A stretch of 64,000 bases of DNA from Ga0077560 sp046330395 (GCA_046330395.1 JAXLSS010000002.1:62001-126000), one strand, 5' to 3'; numbered from the stretch's first letter, positions 16,136-25,889 are shown. The notes: generated by a model not told the origin, from the letters alone. A program made the numbers and translations.

Positions 16136-16170
16136 GGGGGCGCCGGCGCCGTGTCATCGCCGACGCCCCC
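16136..16170. terminator. strong hairpin between convergent genes
   Basis: GGGGGCG (16136-16142) and CGGCG (16144-16148) pair with CGCCG (16158-16162) and CGCCCCC (16164-16170), a 12-bp stem interrupted by one C/A mismatch with a 9-nt loop. It lies between the FHA gene stop (16122) and the stop of the large minus-strand gene (16182) and so could serve both. There is no T-run; in GC-rich actinomycetes such hairpins often act without one. Confidence 0.5.
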
Positions 16171-16181
16171 ACCGGGTGGCG

Positions 16182-19100
16182 TCAGGGCCCCTGAGTCACC
16201 CGGAAGGCGTCGGCGAAGATCGCGTCGCCGGAGGTCGCCCCGCTCTGGCTGACTCGCACGCCCAGGTTTGCGCCGGCGGTGGTGGCGACGCGCGTCACCG
16301 TCAGCTGTTGCCATGAGTTGGACAGCGTGAGGGTGGGGCCCGAGACGTCGGCCACCACGGTGCCGCCCGAGGTGCGCTCGCGCAGCTTGAGGTTGACCGG
16401 CTTCCCCACGGCCGAGGTGGTGGCGGCCTTCACCCAGGCGGTTGCGGTGTAGGTGGCGCCCACCGTCACCGTCCTGATGTTGGAGGCACCGTCGTCGATG
16501 GTGTACGAGGCCCCCGAGGCGAGTGCCGCGCGCGCGACGTAGGCCCCGTCGGGGGCGCCGGTCTGCGCCACGCGGGTCAGCGTGCCCTGGTAGGCGCTCC
16601 ATCCGGTCAGCGCGGTCTCGAACGACCAGTTCCCGATGAGGTTTGTGCCCGTGGTGGTGGCGGGGGCGACGGTGATCTGGCGGGTGGTGGTGGTTGTGGC
16701 GCCGGCGTTGTCGGTGACGCGCAGGGCCACGGTGATGGTGCCCGCGGTGGTGGGGGTGAGGGTGGCGGTGGTGCCGGTGCCGTTGTCGAAGACCCCGTTG
16801 TTGTCGGTGTCCCACGCCCGGCCGGCGATGGTGCCGTCGGGGTCGGTGCTGGTGTCGGTGAGGGTGATGGGCTGGCCGGCGACGGGGCTGGCGGGGCTGA
16901 TGGTGAAGGCGGCCACCGGCGGGGTGTTCGGCCCGGGGTCGGGCGGGGTGGTGGCCGTGGACATGTCCACCACGCGGAAGTCGTCGGCGAAGTACGTGTT
17001 GCCGGCGGCCGCGGGGTCGGCGCTGGTGCGCACCCCCAGCCGGTCGCCCGTGGTGGCGGCGACCCGCGACACCGTGATCTGCTGCCAGCCCGAGGTGAGG
17101 GCCACGGGCGAGCCCACCGAGTCGGCCACGATGGCGCCCGCGGTAGTGGTCTCCCGCAGCTTCACGCTGACGGGCTTGCCCACCATGGCCGCGACCCCCG
17201 CGCGCACCCACACCGTGGCCTGGTACTGGTGGCCGGCGGTGACGCTCTTGATCTGCGCCCCGGCGTCGTCGATGGTGAACGACCCGGTGCCCGACGCGGT
17301 GTCCTTGGCCACGTAGGCCCCGTTGGGCGCGCCGGCCTGCGCCTCCCGCACCACGGTGCCCTGATAGCTGCTCCAGGGGCTGAGGGTGGTCTCGAACGAC
17401 CCGTTGGCCAGCAGGTTCACCGCCGGGGGCACGGTGCCGTTCACCGTGACCTGCTGGGACGCCACGGACGTGGCGCCGGCGTCGTCGGTGACCCGCAGGC
17501 GCACCGTGTGCACGCCCGGCGTGGTGAACGCCACGGTGGCGGTGGTGTCGGTGCCGTTGTCGAAGACCCCGTTGTTGTCGGTGTCCCAGGCCCGGGCGGC
17601 GATGGTGCCGTCGGGGTCGGTGCTGGTGTCGGTGAGGGTCACCGGCACGCCGGGGTCCACCGTGGTGGCGCTGAGCGTGAACGACGCCACCGGCGTGGCG
17701 TTGAACGTGGCGCCCGACCCCGACACCATGGCGTCGAACATGTTCCCCATGAACGCCTGCAGCTTGGTGTTGGCAGCGCCGAGCGCCGCGCCGTAGGCGC
17801 GCCAGGCGTCGATCTGCTTGGTGAAGTTGAGGGAGCCGGCGGCGAACACCCGGGCCCCCGACGGCGCGGTGTAGGTGACCGAGTCGGCGTTGGGCAGCCC
17901 CTGCGACGCGCCGCTCCAGGTGAACAGGCGCGTGAGGGGCGGGGTGGCGCACCCGGGGGTGATGAGGTCCCACTCGTAGCCCACGGTGGCGGCCAGGGTG
18001 TCGCCGGGCACGAAACTCGTGCCCACCATCCACGGGTGCGTGAGGGCCGCCGTGTCCACCACGTAGTTGCGGGACACCCCGTCCAGCTTCCACGAGTTGT
18101 TGTACTGCACGCCCAGGAGGCGGCACTCCGGCCGGCCCAGGTCCCGGAACTGCACCGTCTTGGCGGCGGGATCGGTGACGGGGTCGCTGGTGGACTTGTA
18201 CCCGATGAGGGTGCGGTCGTTGTCCGCGTAGCGCACCTGCCAGTAGGCCTGGTTGGCGCCCAGGAACGCCAGGCTGACCCCGCGTCCCCGCACCACGGTG
18301 CCCTGATAGCTGCTCAGGGCTGAGGGTGGTCTCGAACGACCGTTGCCAGCAGGTTCACCGCCGGGGGCACGGTGCCGTTCACCGACCTCTGGACGCCCGG
18401 CGTGGCGCCGGCGTCGTCGGTGACCCGCAGGCGCACGTGTACGCCCGCGGGTAACGCCACGGTGGCGGTGGTGTCGGTGCCGTTGTGAAGACCCCGTTGT
18501 TGTCGGTGTCCCAGGCCCGGCGGCGATGGTGCGTGGGGTGGTGCGGGCGGTGAGGGCCCGGCACGCCGGGGTGTGGCGCGAGCGTGAACGACGCCACCGG
18601 CGTGGCGTGAACTGGCGCCCGACCCCGACACCATGGCGTCGAACATGTTCCCCATGAACGCCTGCAGCGGTGTTGGCGCGCCGAGCGCCGCGCCGTAGGC
18701 GCGCCAGGCGTCGATCTGCTTGGGAGTTGAGGGCCGCGCGGCACCGGCCCGACGGCGCGGTGTAGGGACCGAGTCGGCGTTGGGCAGCCCGCGCGCGCCG
18801 CTCCAGGTGAACAGGCGCGTGAGGCGGGGTGGCGCAGGGGTGATGAGGTCCCACTCGTAGCCCACGGTGGCGGCCAGGGTGTCGCCGGCAGAACCGTGCC
18901 CACCATCCACGGGTGCGTGAGGGCCGCCGTGTCCACCACGTGCGGACACCGTCCAGCTTCCACGAGTTGTTGTACTGCACGCCCAGGAGGCGGCACTCCG
19001 GCCGGCCCAGGTCCCGGAACTGCACCGTCTTGGCGGCGGGATCGGTGACGGGGTCGCTGGTGGACTTGTACCCGATGAGGGTGCGGTCGTTGTCCGCGTA

Positions 19101-20041
19101 GCGCACCGCCAGCGTTGCGCCCGGAACGCCAGGCTGACCCCGTCGCGCGCCGCGTCGAACGCGTCGCGCTGCCGTCCGGTCCAGTATTCGTCGTGGCCGT
19201 TGGCGATCACCAGGCGGCGCCCGGACAGCAGGCCGGGGTTGTGGTCCACGTCGCGGTCGGTGGCGTACACCACGTCGTAGCCGCGCGACTCCAGGAACCG
19301 CACCGTCTGCATGTCGTGGTCGAAGAGGTCGTACATCGACGCCCAGTACGGGCGGTCGAACGACACCCGGTTGGCGCGGATGCCGCCGAGCGACTTCTCG
19401 TCGTACAGGCTCTTGCCGCCCCACCCGTTGTAGGCCGCCCACGTGTTGGCGGGCACCTGCACCAGCACCTGCGCGGTGTTCCCGGCGGGCGGCCGCACGA
19501 CGAACGGCACGTACCGCGAGGAGCCCGCGTCGGCGCCGGAGGTTAGCACCAGCTGGGCGATGTAGTAGCCGCTCACCCAGGTGTCGCCCACGAGGATGGT
19601 GTCGGTGACCGGCCAGCCCGCCGCGGTCTCGCCGTTGGCGTCCAGCGCCGGCGGCGCGGGCTGCTGGGTGCCCGGGTGCGACCCGGTGCAGCTGGGCAGG
19701 CAGACGATGCGCCGGGCCCCGGCGCCGCCGTACCAGCCCAGGCGGAACACCTCCACCCGGTACGCGCGGCCGCCCTGCGAGGAGACGTGCAGGTCCAGCG
19801 ACCCGCCGGGCAGCACGCTGTCGGCGCCCGTGTAACCGTCGATGGTGCGCACCACCCCGGCGTACTGGTCGGCCATGGTGCCGGCGTTCGCCCGCGGGTA
19901 CTGCCAGGCGGCGTCACCGGCCTTGGCGTTCTCGGTGGTGATGGGGTTCGTGGCGGCCGCGGCCGTGGCCCCACCGCACGCCACCAGCGTGGCGGCGAGG
20001 GCGATGCTGCGCTGCAGGGATCGGCGGCGGGCACCCGTCAT
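16182..20041 (-). CDS. large secreted protein: DMFase-beta-like/DUF6605 domain, two PKD and two carbohydrate-binding-like domains; reading interrupted
   Basis: From ATG 20041 there is a signal peptide (QRSIALAATLVACGGATAAAA), then a domain with YRVEVFRLGWYGG, NTWAAYNGWGGKSLYDEKS and NGHDEYW, which matches the N,N-dimethylformamidase beta-subunit-like family (DUF6605). Two PKD repeats follow, each containing LTDTSTDPDGTIAxRAWDTD, alternating with two beta-sandwich modules of the N-G-S-F-E / W-Q-Q-x-T-V-x-R type found in carbohydrate-binding domains. Between about 19140 and 18305 the frame is broken repeatedly by an indel-rich copy of the segment downstream. Without that insert the gene would read through as one exported protein of roughly 1,000 residues. 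The substrate is unknown; polysaccharide or amide hydrolysis outside the cell is an inference. Confidence 0.7.
18305..19140 (-). repeat. degenerate direct repeat of 17345-18285 inside the large secreted-protein gene
   Basis: This stretch repeats the next ~940 bp almost base for base but with many small deletions, leaving only about 835 bp. Runs of over 100 bp are identical (for example around 18965-19100 against 18094-18230) while other parts have lost 1-12 bases each; substitutions are rare. The deletions ignore the reading frame. Loss without substitution is the pattern of an unpolished long read joined next to its own corrected sequence, rather than evolution of a tandem duplication. Confidence 0.75.
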
Positions 20042-20161
20042 GGCCCGAACGCTTACGGACTGGGTGCGGATGGACAACTCAACCGCGGGGGAGGCATGGC
20101 TCCCCCGCATGGGGGGTCGGGTGCGCCGGCCCGTCCTGGTGAACGGGCGGCGGGGCGCGCG

Positions 20162-21094
20162 TCAGGGCGAGGCGTCCACCGTGGCCTCGACGGTGGTGAC
20201 GGCGGCGTACCCGGCGCCCGTGAAGGGCTCGTCGAACGCCAGCGTCCCCCCGGCGTCCAGTGGCCCGCTGGTGAGCACCGTGGACACGTCCACCAGGTGT
20301 CCCTGGGCGTCGCGCAGCGCCATGGTGAGGTCCCCCGCGCTCATGGGCACGAAGCTGGGGTTGACCACCTGGCCGATCACCTCCAGGCGCCCGCCGTCGG
20401 GGCTGCGTTGCAGCTGCACCCCGCGGACCTCGGCGCCCGTGGTGGACGGGTACACCCCGTCCGCGGTGCCCACGTGCACGCGCAGCCGCACCGGCGGTGC
20501 ACCGCTGAGCACCTGCACCTGATCGCCGGACAGCATGGTGGCCCCCCCGGGGATGCGGTCCACCAGCTGGTCGCGCACCGCCACCACATGCCCGTCGGCG
20601 GCCAGCAGCTCCACCCGCGCCGGTACCCCCACCAGGTCGAAGTCGGCCCGGGGGTTGCGCAGGCGGATCAGGAAGGCCACGTCCATGCCGTCGGCACCGG
20701 GATCCGTCGGGCGCTGCACCAGCTCCACGCCCGCCAGGCGGGCCACCATCCGGGGCCGGCCCACCACGATGAGCCGCCTGGCCGCCACGCCGGTGCCGCA
20801 CCGCACGGTCGCGAGGGCCCGCATCGGCCGCGTGCGCAGGGGGACCCGCCAGTGCCACGACACCTCACCGCGCGGACCCACCCGCCGCGCTGGGTGCACC
20901 ACGCCCAGGGTGGGGGCGACGGTGAGTCGGCAGGTGGTGGGCCGCACCCCGCCGTGGGGTGCCGCGGTGGCGGTGAGCCGCACCACACGTCCGGCGGGCA
21001 CCCTCAGGGGGGCCGATGCCGCCGCGGTGGTGGGGGCGCACACCGTGAGCGTCAGCGTGAGCGCAAGGCGGACCCGGGGGGACACGGCGGGCAC
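20162..21094 (-). CDS. secreted protein, unknown function
   Basis: A 310-residue exported protein: signal peptide at residues 1-27 (RLALTLTLTVCAPTTAAASA), then beta-rich sequence throughout with Val, Arg, Gly and Thr. The C-terminal ~170 residues contain two successive beta-sandwich-like halves (RLEVIGQVVNPSFVPMSAGD resembles the FxLYD-type extracellular fold), but no catalytic motif is visible. It may be a cell-surface or binding protein. It follows the large PKD protein's promoter region on the same strand, with 120 bp between its stop and that gene's start. Confidence 0.6.
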   Translation of the reverse strand: MPAVSPRVRLALTLTLTVCAPTTAAASAPLRVPAGRVVRLTATAAPHGGVRPTTCRLTVAPTLGVVHPARRVGPRGEVSWHWRVPLRTRPMRALATVRCGTGVAARRLIVVGRPRMVARLAGVELVQRPTDPGADGMDVAFLIRLRNPRADFDLVGVPARVELLAADGHVVAVRDQLVDRIPGGATMLSGDQVQVLSGAPPVRLRVHVGTADGVYPSTTGAEVRGVQLQRSPDGGRLEVIGQVVNPSFVPMSAGDLTMALRDAQGHLVDVSTVLTSGPLDAGGTLAFDEPFTGAGYAAVTTVEATVDASP

Positions 21095-21170
21095 ACTAGC
21101 GTTGATCGCCGGATCGGCCCGTCCTCACCTGGCAGGTCGCCCGGCCCTGTGAGGGACGGTGCGTGGGGCC

Positions 21171-21848
21171 TCAGACCTCGCCGGGGCGGGCCGCACCGCC
21201 GGGATGCGGCCGGAACGCGGAGATGGACTTCTCGATGCCCAGCAGTCGCTCGCTCCACAGGCCGCCGCCCGGGAACAGCTCGCGCATGCGCCGCCCGTCC
21301 AGCACGCGCGTGTTGGCGATCATCTCGGCCCACACGTCCAGCTCGGCCCGCCAGCGGGCCACGTGCCGGTCGCGCCGAGCCTGCGTGCGCTGCCAGTAGA
21401 AGGGCACGCCGGTGTGCGCCTCGATGGGGAACCTGGGGCTGGGCGTCTGCACCCAGTAGGCCGGCGCCAGGCGCCGCACCTCACGCGCGAAGGCCGCCTG
21501 CCGGTCCTCGGGGCCGACATGCTCGATGACCGAGTTGCTGAAGACCACGTCGAACGACTGATCGTCGAACACCTCGCCCAGCTCGCACGCGTCAGCCTCC
21601 ACCACGGTGAACCGGCCGGGAACCTCCCCCCGGTGGCTGCCGGGGAGGTTCACCAGGGTCACGTGGAAGTCGTTGGGGAACAGCGACCACATGTACGGGG
21701 TGCCGCCCAGGTCCACCACGCGGGCCCCGGGGGGCGGCTGCACCAGGTGCAGGAACGCCTCCAGCCGCTGGGACCGCCAGCGGCGGGTGGGCGAGTACCG
21801 CGAGGAGTACGCCCACCGAGTGGCGCTGCGAAGGGTGTGCTGAACCAT
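21171..21848 (-). CDS. SAM-dependent methyltransferase, class I
   Basis: A 225-residue Rossmann-fold methyltransferase. Motif I appears as ARVVDLGGTPYMW (about residues 42-54), motif II near VTLVNLPG, the acidic step at VVEADACEL, and motif IV as FDVVFSNSVIEHVG, a form typical of type-11/23 methyltransferases acting on lipids, sugars or small molecules. The substrate is unknown; neighbours that are envelope genes hint at an envelope glycan or lipid. The ATG at 21848 (MVQHTLR) begins the conserved region; a 12-codon extension is not needed. Confidence 0.8.
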   Translation of the reverse strand: MVQHTLRSATRWAYSSRYSPTRRWRSQRLEAFLHLVQPPPGARVVDLGGTPYMWSLFPNDFHVTLVNLPGSHRGEVPGRFTVVEADACELGEVFDDQSFDVVFSNSVIEHVGPEDRQAAFAREVRRLAPAYWVQTPSPRFPIEAHTGVPFYWQRTQARRDRHVARWRAELDVWAEMIANTRVLDGRRMRELFPGGGLWSERLLGIEKSISAFRPHPGGAARPGEV

Positions 21849-21932
21849 TGGGCGGGTGCTCCTGGCGCGGTGCGGGGGGACCAACTCTACCTTTGGGCAG
21901 GTTCCGGGTGCCGGAGGCGGTCCCGGGGAACG

Positions 21933-22598
21933 TCAGTCGAGGCCGAGTTCACGGCGGCGGATCTCGCGTTCGCGCGCCATGGTGAACCGCACCAGCGCCT
22001 CCTGCTGATCCCGCTCCAGCCCCTGGAACCGCACGCCCAGCGTCCAGCGTCGCTCGGCCACGCGGGGGTCCTCGGCGATGCGCACCACCAGGCCGCTCAC
22101 GTGCAACACATGCTCGCCCAGCTCCAGCCGCATCGACACCGTGGAGTCCACGGGGAAGCGGCCGGGTGTGCGCAGCGCGATCCCCGACGCCGAGATGTCC
22201 GCGGACACCATGCGCAGGTTCAGGGGCTCCTCCGCCTCCGGCGGCATCAGCATCACCGGCACCGCGATCTGGGCGGGCACCCGCACCGCGCCGCGCCGTT
22301 GCAGGCGGTCCACGTTGCGGACCCGCATGAGGAACCCGCCGTCGACCGCCTCGGTCACCGTCCCCAGCGCGATGCACGGGACGCTGCGCAGGCTGTACTG
22401 CAGGCGCACGTCGCGACCCGGCTTCGCCGGCACGGGCCGGCCGCCCACGCGCGGCGACTCCACCCGCAGCACGTCCTCGTCGCGGGTCAGCATCACCGTC
22501 TTGTACGCGCCGCCCGGCAGCCCGTCCACGATGACCTGGCTGTCGGGTGGCGGGAGCTGCCCCAGGAAGGCTGGCGGCTTGCGGCTGGACCGGATCAT
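21933..22598 (-). CDS. PilZ domain c-di-GMP-binding protein (YcgR-like)
   Basis: A 221-residue protein with a YcgR-type N-terminal beta-barrel (about residues 15-90, VIVDGLPGGAYKTVMLTRDE) and a C-terminal PilZ domain. The PilZ arginines that grip c-di-GMP are in QRRGAVRV (R-x-x-x-R near residue 105) and the second motif is SADISASGIAL (D-x-S-x-x-G, near residue 145). It should bind c-di-GMP in the cytoplasm and pass the signal on by protein contact. No flagellar or pilus genes are next to it. The ATG at 22598 follows ATGGGAG. Confidence 0.88.
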   Translation of the reverse strand: MIRSSRKPPAFLGQLPPPDSQVIVDGLPGGAYKTVMLTRDEDVLRVESPRVGGRPVPAKPGRDVRLQYSLRSVPCIALGTVTEAVDGGFLMRVRNVDRLQRRGAVRVPAQIAVPVMLMPPEAEEPLNLRMVSADISASGIALRTPGRFPVDSTVSMRLELGEHVLHVSGLVVRIAEDPRVAERRWTLGVRFQGLERDQQEALVRFTMAREREIRRRELGLD

Positions 22599-22651
22599 CT
22601 CCCATGAGTGATCGGCCCGTGCGTCCGCGGATTGAACCCCCGGTGTTTCCG

Positions 22652-23566
22652 CTACTCGTACATCACGACGTTCGGCTGCGGCCGAAGCGCCATAACCTGC
22701 CGGGGCGTCATCAGGTCGGTGTCCTCGACGTAGAACAGCTTGAAGCCCACGCTGAACCCGGCTCGCCCCCGGGTGACCCTGCGGTAGGTGCTGCGCTTGA
22801 GGTCGGGATTGCCCACCCCGTCGGCGTTCAGCACGATGTCCACGCCCGGGTACGTGTGCAGCCCGGCGCGGTGGCCGATCATGCCGTCGGTGAACTGGTG
22901 CAGGATGAGGACCTTGTCGGGCAGGTTGCCGGCCCGCACCAGATCCGACATCCACTTGGCCACGCGGTTGATCTCGGCGGCCTCCACGTGCCCGATGACC
23001 TTGCCGGGGATCTGGCCCGGTCCCATGCGCCACTCCGGGTCCAGCGCCAGCCCCACGTCGGGCCCCTTCAGATACGTCTCCAGCGCCTTGGCCTCGGTGA
23101 CGAAGTCGGCGCGGCCGGTCTGCAGGTCCATGATGAACAGGGCCTTCATGCTGCGCGCCGCGTGGAGGTAGGTGCGGATGACGCTGGCGCCCTGGCGCAT
23201 GCGGTACATGCCGTCCGAGCCCGGTGAGGCCGCCGCCACGTCGGTGATCAGCTCCATCGCGGGCAGGATGGGCCGGCGGCTCAGCGGCGCGTACTGCGCG
23301 GCGCTGGCCTTGAGGCGCGCCACGGCGGCGCGGGGGGTGCCGATGCCCAGGATCCCCAGGTTCTTGTCCTGCGGCGCGCCGTAGTGCGCCACGATGCGGT
23401 GCTCGGGCAGCACGCTGCGCGTGCCGTCGGGAAGCGTGGGCGGCGGCGTGGTGGCCGCGGCGCGGTGGCGGTCACCCTGCGCCAGCTTGACCGCGATGGA
23501 GGTGCCCAGGGCCAGCACGACGATGCCGGCGAGCACGTGGCGGAGGATCGGCGGCGGGGCGGCCAT
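22652..23566 (-). CDS. membrane-anchored extracytoplasmic protein, unknown function
   Basis: A 304-residue protein with one N-terminal transmembrane anchor (HVLAGIVVLALGTSIAVKLA, about residues 10-29), then a soluble alpha/beta domain rich in hydrophobic strands: IVAHYGAPQDKNLGILGIG, ALFIMDLQTGRADFV, VGLALDPEWRMGPGQIPGKV and LPDKVLILHQFTDGMI, resembling the alternating strand-helix pattern of a TIM barrel. Acidic residues at the strand ends (D in FIMDLQ, E in DPEWRM) could be catalytic as in glycoside hydrolases, but the family is not recognised with certainty. It is encoded after metZ on the same strand, with 12 bp between. Confidence 0.6.
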   Translation of the reverse strand: MAAPPPILRHVLAGIVVLALGTSIAVKLAQGDRHRAAATTPPPTLPDGTRSVLPEHRIVAHYGAPQDKNLGILGIGTPRAAVARLKASAAQYAPLSRRPILPAMELITDVAAASPGSDGMYRMRQGASVIRTYLHAARSMKALFIMDLQTGRADFVTEAKALETYLKGPDVGLALDPEWRMGPGQIPGKVIGHVEAAEINRVAKWMSDLVRAGNLPDKVLILHQFTDGMIGHRAGLHTYPGVDIVLNADGVGNPDLKRSTYRRVTRGRAGFSVGFKLFYVEDTDLMTPRQVMALRPQPNVVMYE

Positions 23567-23578
23567 GGCCCGCGCATC

Positions 23579-24775
23579 CTACGCGCGCAACGCCATGTCC
23601 ATGTCGGTGATCAGATCGTCCACGTCCTCGAGGCCCACCGACAGCCGGATGACGCTGTCATGGATTCCGGCTGCCGCGCGTGCGGCGGGGGTGAGACGGC
23701 GGTGCGTGGTGCTGGCCGGGTGGGTCACCAGCGACTTGGCGTCGCCCAGGTTGTTGGAGATGTCGATGATGCGCAGGGCGTCCAGCACGGCGAACGCGCG
23801 GCGCTTGGCCTCGGCGTCCTCGGCGTGCAGATCGAAGGTCACCACCGTGCCCCCGGCGGTCATCTGGGCACGCGCCAGCTCATGCTGCGGGTGGCTGGGC
23901 AGGAACGGGTAGCGCACCGACCGCACGGCGGGATGCCGCTCCAGCCACTCCGCGATGCGCAGGGCGCTGGCGCACTGGTGCTCCACCCGCAGCCGCAGGG
24001 TCTCCAGGCTCTTGGCCAGCACCCAGGCGTTGAAGGGGCTCAGCGACGGTCCGGTGTTGCGCATCAGCGGCTCCACCGCGCCGCGGATGAAGCCCTGCTT
24101 GCCCAGGATCGCCCCGCCCAGCACGCGGCCCTGGCCGTCGATGTGCTTTGTGGCCGAGTACACCACCACGTCCGCGCCGAACTCCAGGGGGTGCTGCAGC
24201 ACCGGCGTGGCGAACACGTTGTCCACCACCACGCGCGCGCCGGCGTCGTGCGCCATCGCGCACACCGCGGTCATGTCGATGAGGTCCTGCATGGGATTGG
24301 ACGGCGACTCGAAGAACACCGCCGCGGCAGGGGTGGACAGGGCCGCCCGCCACTGGTCCAGGTCGTGGCCGTCCACGAAGGTGGTGGTGATGCCCCAGCG
24401 CGGCAGCAGCTCGTCCAGCACCGTGTAGCACGAGCCGAACAGCGCGCGGGAGGCCACCACGCGGTCACCGGACTCCAGCATGGCCAGCAGGGTGTTGAAC
24501 ATGGCGGCCATGCCGCTGGCGGTGGCGAAGCAGTCCTCGGCGCCCTCCAGCAGCGCCAGGCGCTCCTCGAACATCCGCACGGTGGGGTTGCCGTACCGGC
24601 TGTAGACGTAGTGGTCCACCTCGCCGGCGAAGGCGGCCTCCGCCTGGGCGGCCGACTGGTACACGTAGCTCTGGGTGAGGAACAGCGCCTCGGCGGTCTC
24701 GTCCATGGGCGTGCGCAGCAGACCCCCGCGCACCGCCCGGGTGTCGGCGCCCCAGCCGCCGGGATCCGCGGTCAC
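23579..24775 (-). CDS. metZ: O-succinylhomoserine sulfhydrylase-like trans-sulfuration enzyme
   Basis: A 398-residue PLP enzyme of the Cys/Met metabolism family. The lysine that binds PLP is Lys210 in VVYSATKHIDGQGRVLGGAI; the HIDGQGR form is typical of MetZ rather than cystathionine gamma-synthase. The substrate-side motifs SRYGNPTVRMFEERLALLEGAE and FATASGMAAM are present. The inferred reaction is O-succinyl- (or acetyl-) homoserine plus sulfide to homocysteine in methionine synthesis; donor choice is an inference. Its gene overlaps that of the DUF1737 protein (24772) by 4 bp and lies in a run with uppP and metF, placing homocysteine synthesis beside folate methyl supply. Confidence 0.88.
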   Translation of the reverse strand: MTADPGGWGADTRAVRGGLLRTPMDETAEALFLTQSYVYQSAAQAEAAFAGEVDHYVYSRYGNPTVRMFEERLALLEGAEDCFATASGMAAMFNTLLAMLESGDRVVASRALFGSCYTVLDELLPRWGITTTFVDGHDLDQWRAALSTPAAAVFFESPSNPMQDLIDMTAVCAMAHDAGARVVVDNVFATPVLQHPLEFGADVVVYSATKHIDGQGRVLGGAILGKQGFIRGAVEPLMRNTGPSLSPFNAWVLAKSLETLRLRVEHQCASALRIAEWLERHPAVRSVRYPFLPSHPQHELARAQMTAGGTVVTFDLHAEDAEAKRRAFAVLDALRIIDISNNLGDAKSLVTHPASTTHRRLTPAARAAAGIHDSVIRLSVGLEDVDDLITDMDMALRA

Positions 24776-24960
24776 GGTTGCTGAGGCGGCAGCACCACCG
24801 CCTGGGCGGCGATGACGCGGCTGCCGTCGAAGGTCACCGCGGGGCTGCCGTGCAGCACGTAGCCGTCGGCCAGCGCGGCGCTGACCCGCTCGCAGAACGC
24901 GCGGTCGTCGGGGCCGGTGAGCAGCCGGTAGGGCAGGCGCTCGGGCGAGGGCTCGGTCAT
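24772..24960 (-). CDS. DUF1737 small protein
   Basis: A 62-residue protein matching DUF1737: RLLTGPDDRAFCERVSAAL, DGYVLHGSPAVTFDGSRVI and a final QAVVLPPQ segment are the family pattern (a small alpha/beta protein of unknown function). It overlaps uppP upstream (24957-24960) and metZ downstream (24772-24775) by 4 bp each, so translation of all three is coupled. The role is unknown; coupling to metZ may be merely operon position. Confidence 0.82.
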   Translation of the reverse strand: MTEPSPERLPYRLLTGPDDRAFCERVSAALADGYVLHGSPAVTFDGSRVIAAQAVVLPPQQP

Positions 24961-25889
24961 GACAGCACCGTCAGGGCCAGCACGGCCACGATGCAGGCCA
25001 CCGCGATGCGGTACCAGCCGAACACCCGCATGCCGTGCCGCTGCACGTAGGTGATCATCCACAGCACGGCCGCCGCCGCGGACACGAACGCGGCCACGAA
25101 GCCCACGATGGGCGCCGTCCAGCCGAAGCGGTCGATGATGAGGTGCCCCTTGCTGATGGCCTCGTGCAGCGTGGCCGCGCCCAGGGTGAGCAGCCCCAGC
25201 AGGAAGGCGAACTCCACCGAGGCGGCGATGCTGAGCCCCACGGCCAGGGCCGCAAGGATCACCACCAGGCTGCGGCTGGTGCCGGGCCACAGGGCCAGGC
25301 ACTGCGCCAGGCCGATGATCAGGGCGTCGCGCCAGCCGATGGTCTCCAGCGCCCGCCCCGCGCGGTTGGCCGTCTCGGGCCACAGCAGGATCACCACACC
25401 GCCCACCAGCCACGCGCCGATGATGGGCCACAGCCCGAACAGGTGCGCCTTGATGGATTTCTCGAACGCCAGGCCCACCACGGCGGAGGGGATGAACGCC
25501 ACCACCAGCGCGATGGCCAGGCGCCGCCCCCCCACCGGGTCGTGACCCCGCCCGGCGATGGCCAGCAGCGCGTCGGCGATGCGCCGCCGGTAGATCCCCA
25601 GCACCGCAACGATCGCGCCCGCCTGGATGGCGATGGCGTACGCGTCGCTGGCGTCCTTCATGGCCTTCGTGTCGTTGAGCCCCAGCAGCTGGAGGGTCAC
25701 CTCCAGGTGCCCCGTGAACGACACCGGCAGGAACTCGGTGAGGCCCTCCACGATGCCCAGCAGCAGCGCCTCCGGGATGGACATCGCCGTGTCGCCCGCC
25801 TTGGCCCAGGCGGCGATGACGATCACCGCCATCGCCACGGCGGCCGCGGAGATGAGCAGGATGGGGCGGCGGCGCAGGGTGGTGGTCAC
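24957..25889 (-). CDS. uppP: undecaprenyl-diphosphate phosphatase (UppP/BacA)
   Basis: A 310-residue polytopic membrane protein with about eight helices. The active-site signature EGLTEFLPVSFTGHL carries the family E-x-x-x-E and the Ser/Thr-Gly-His; the usual Ser before T-G-H is Phe here, a deviation worth noting. The second catalytic motif PGTSRS is intact. The enzyme recycles undecaprenyl pyrophosphate to the monophosphate lipid carrier for peptidoglycan; extra copies confer bacitracin tolerance. The GTG at 25889 is chosen as the first start after MetF; an N-terminal hydrophobic helix (about residues 9-26) precedes the core. Confidence 0.9.
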   Translation of the reverse strand: MTTTLRRRPILLISAAAVAMAVIVIAAWAKAGDTAMSIPEALLLGIVEGLTEFLPVSFTGHLEVTLQLLGLNDTKAMKDASDAYAIAIQAGAIVAVLGIYRRRIADALLAIAGRGHDPVGGRRLAIALVVAFIPSAVVGLAFEKSIKAHLFGLWPIIGAWLVGGVVILLWPETANRAGRALETIGWRDALIIGLAQCLALWPGTSRSLVVILAALAVGLSIAASVEFAFLLGLLTLGAATLHEAISKGHLIIDRFGWTAPIVGFVAAFVSAAAAVLWMITYVQRHGMRVFGWYRIAVACIVAVLALTVLS

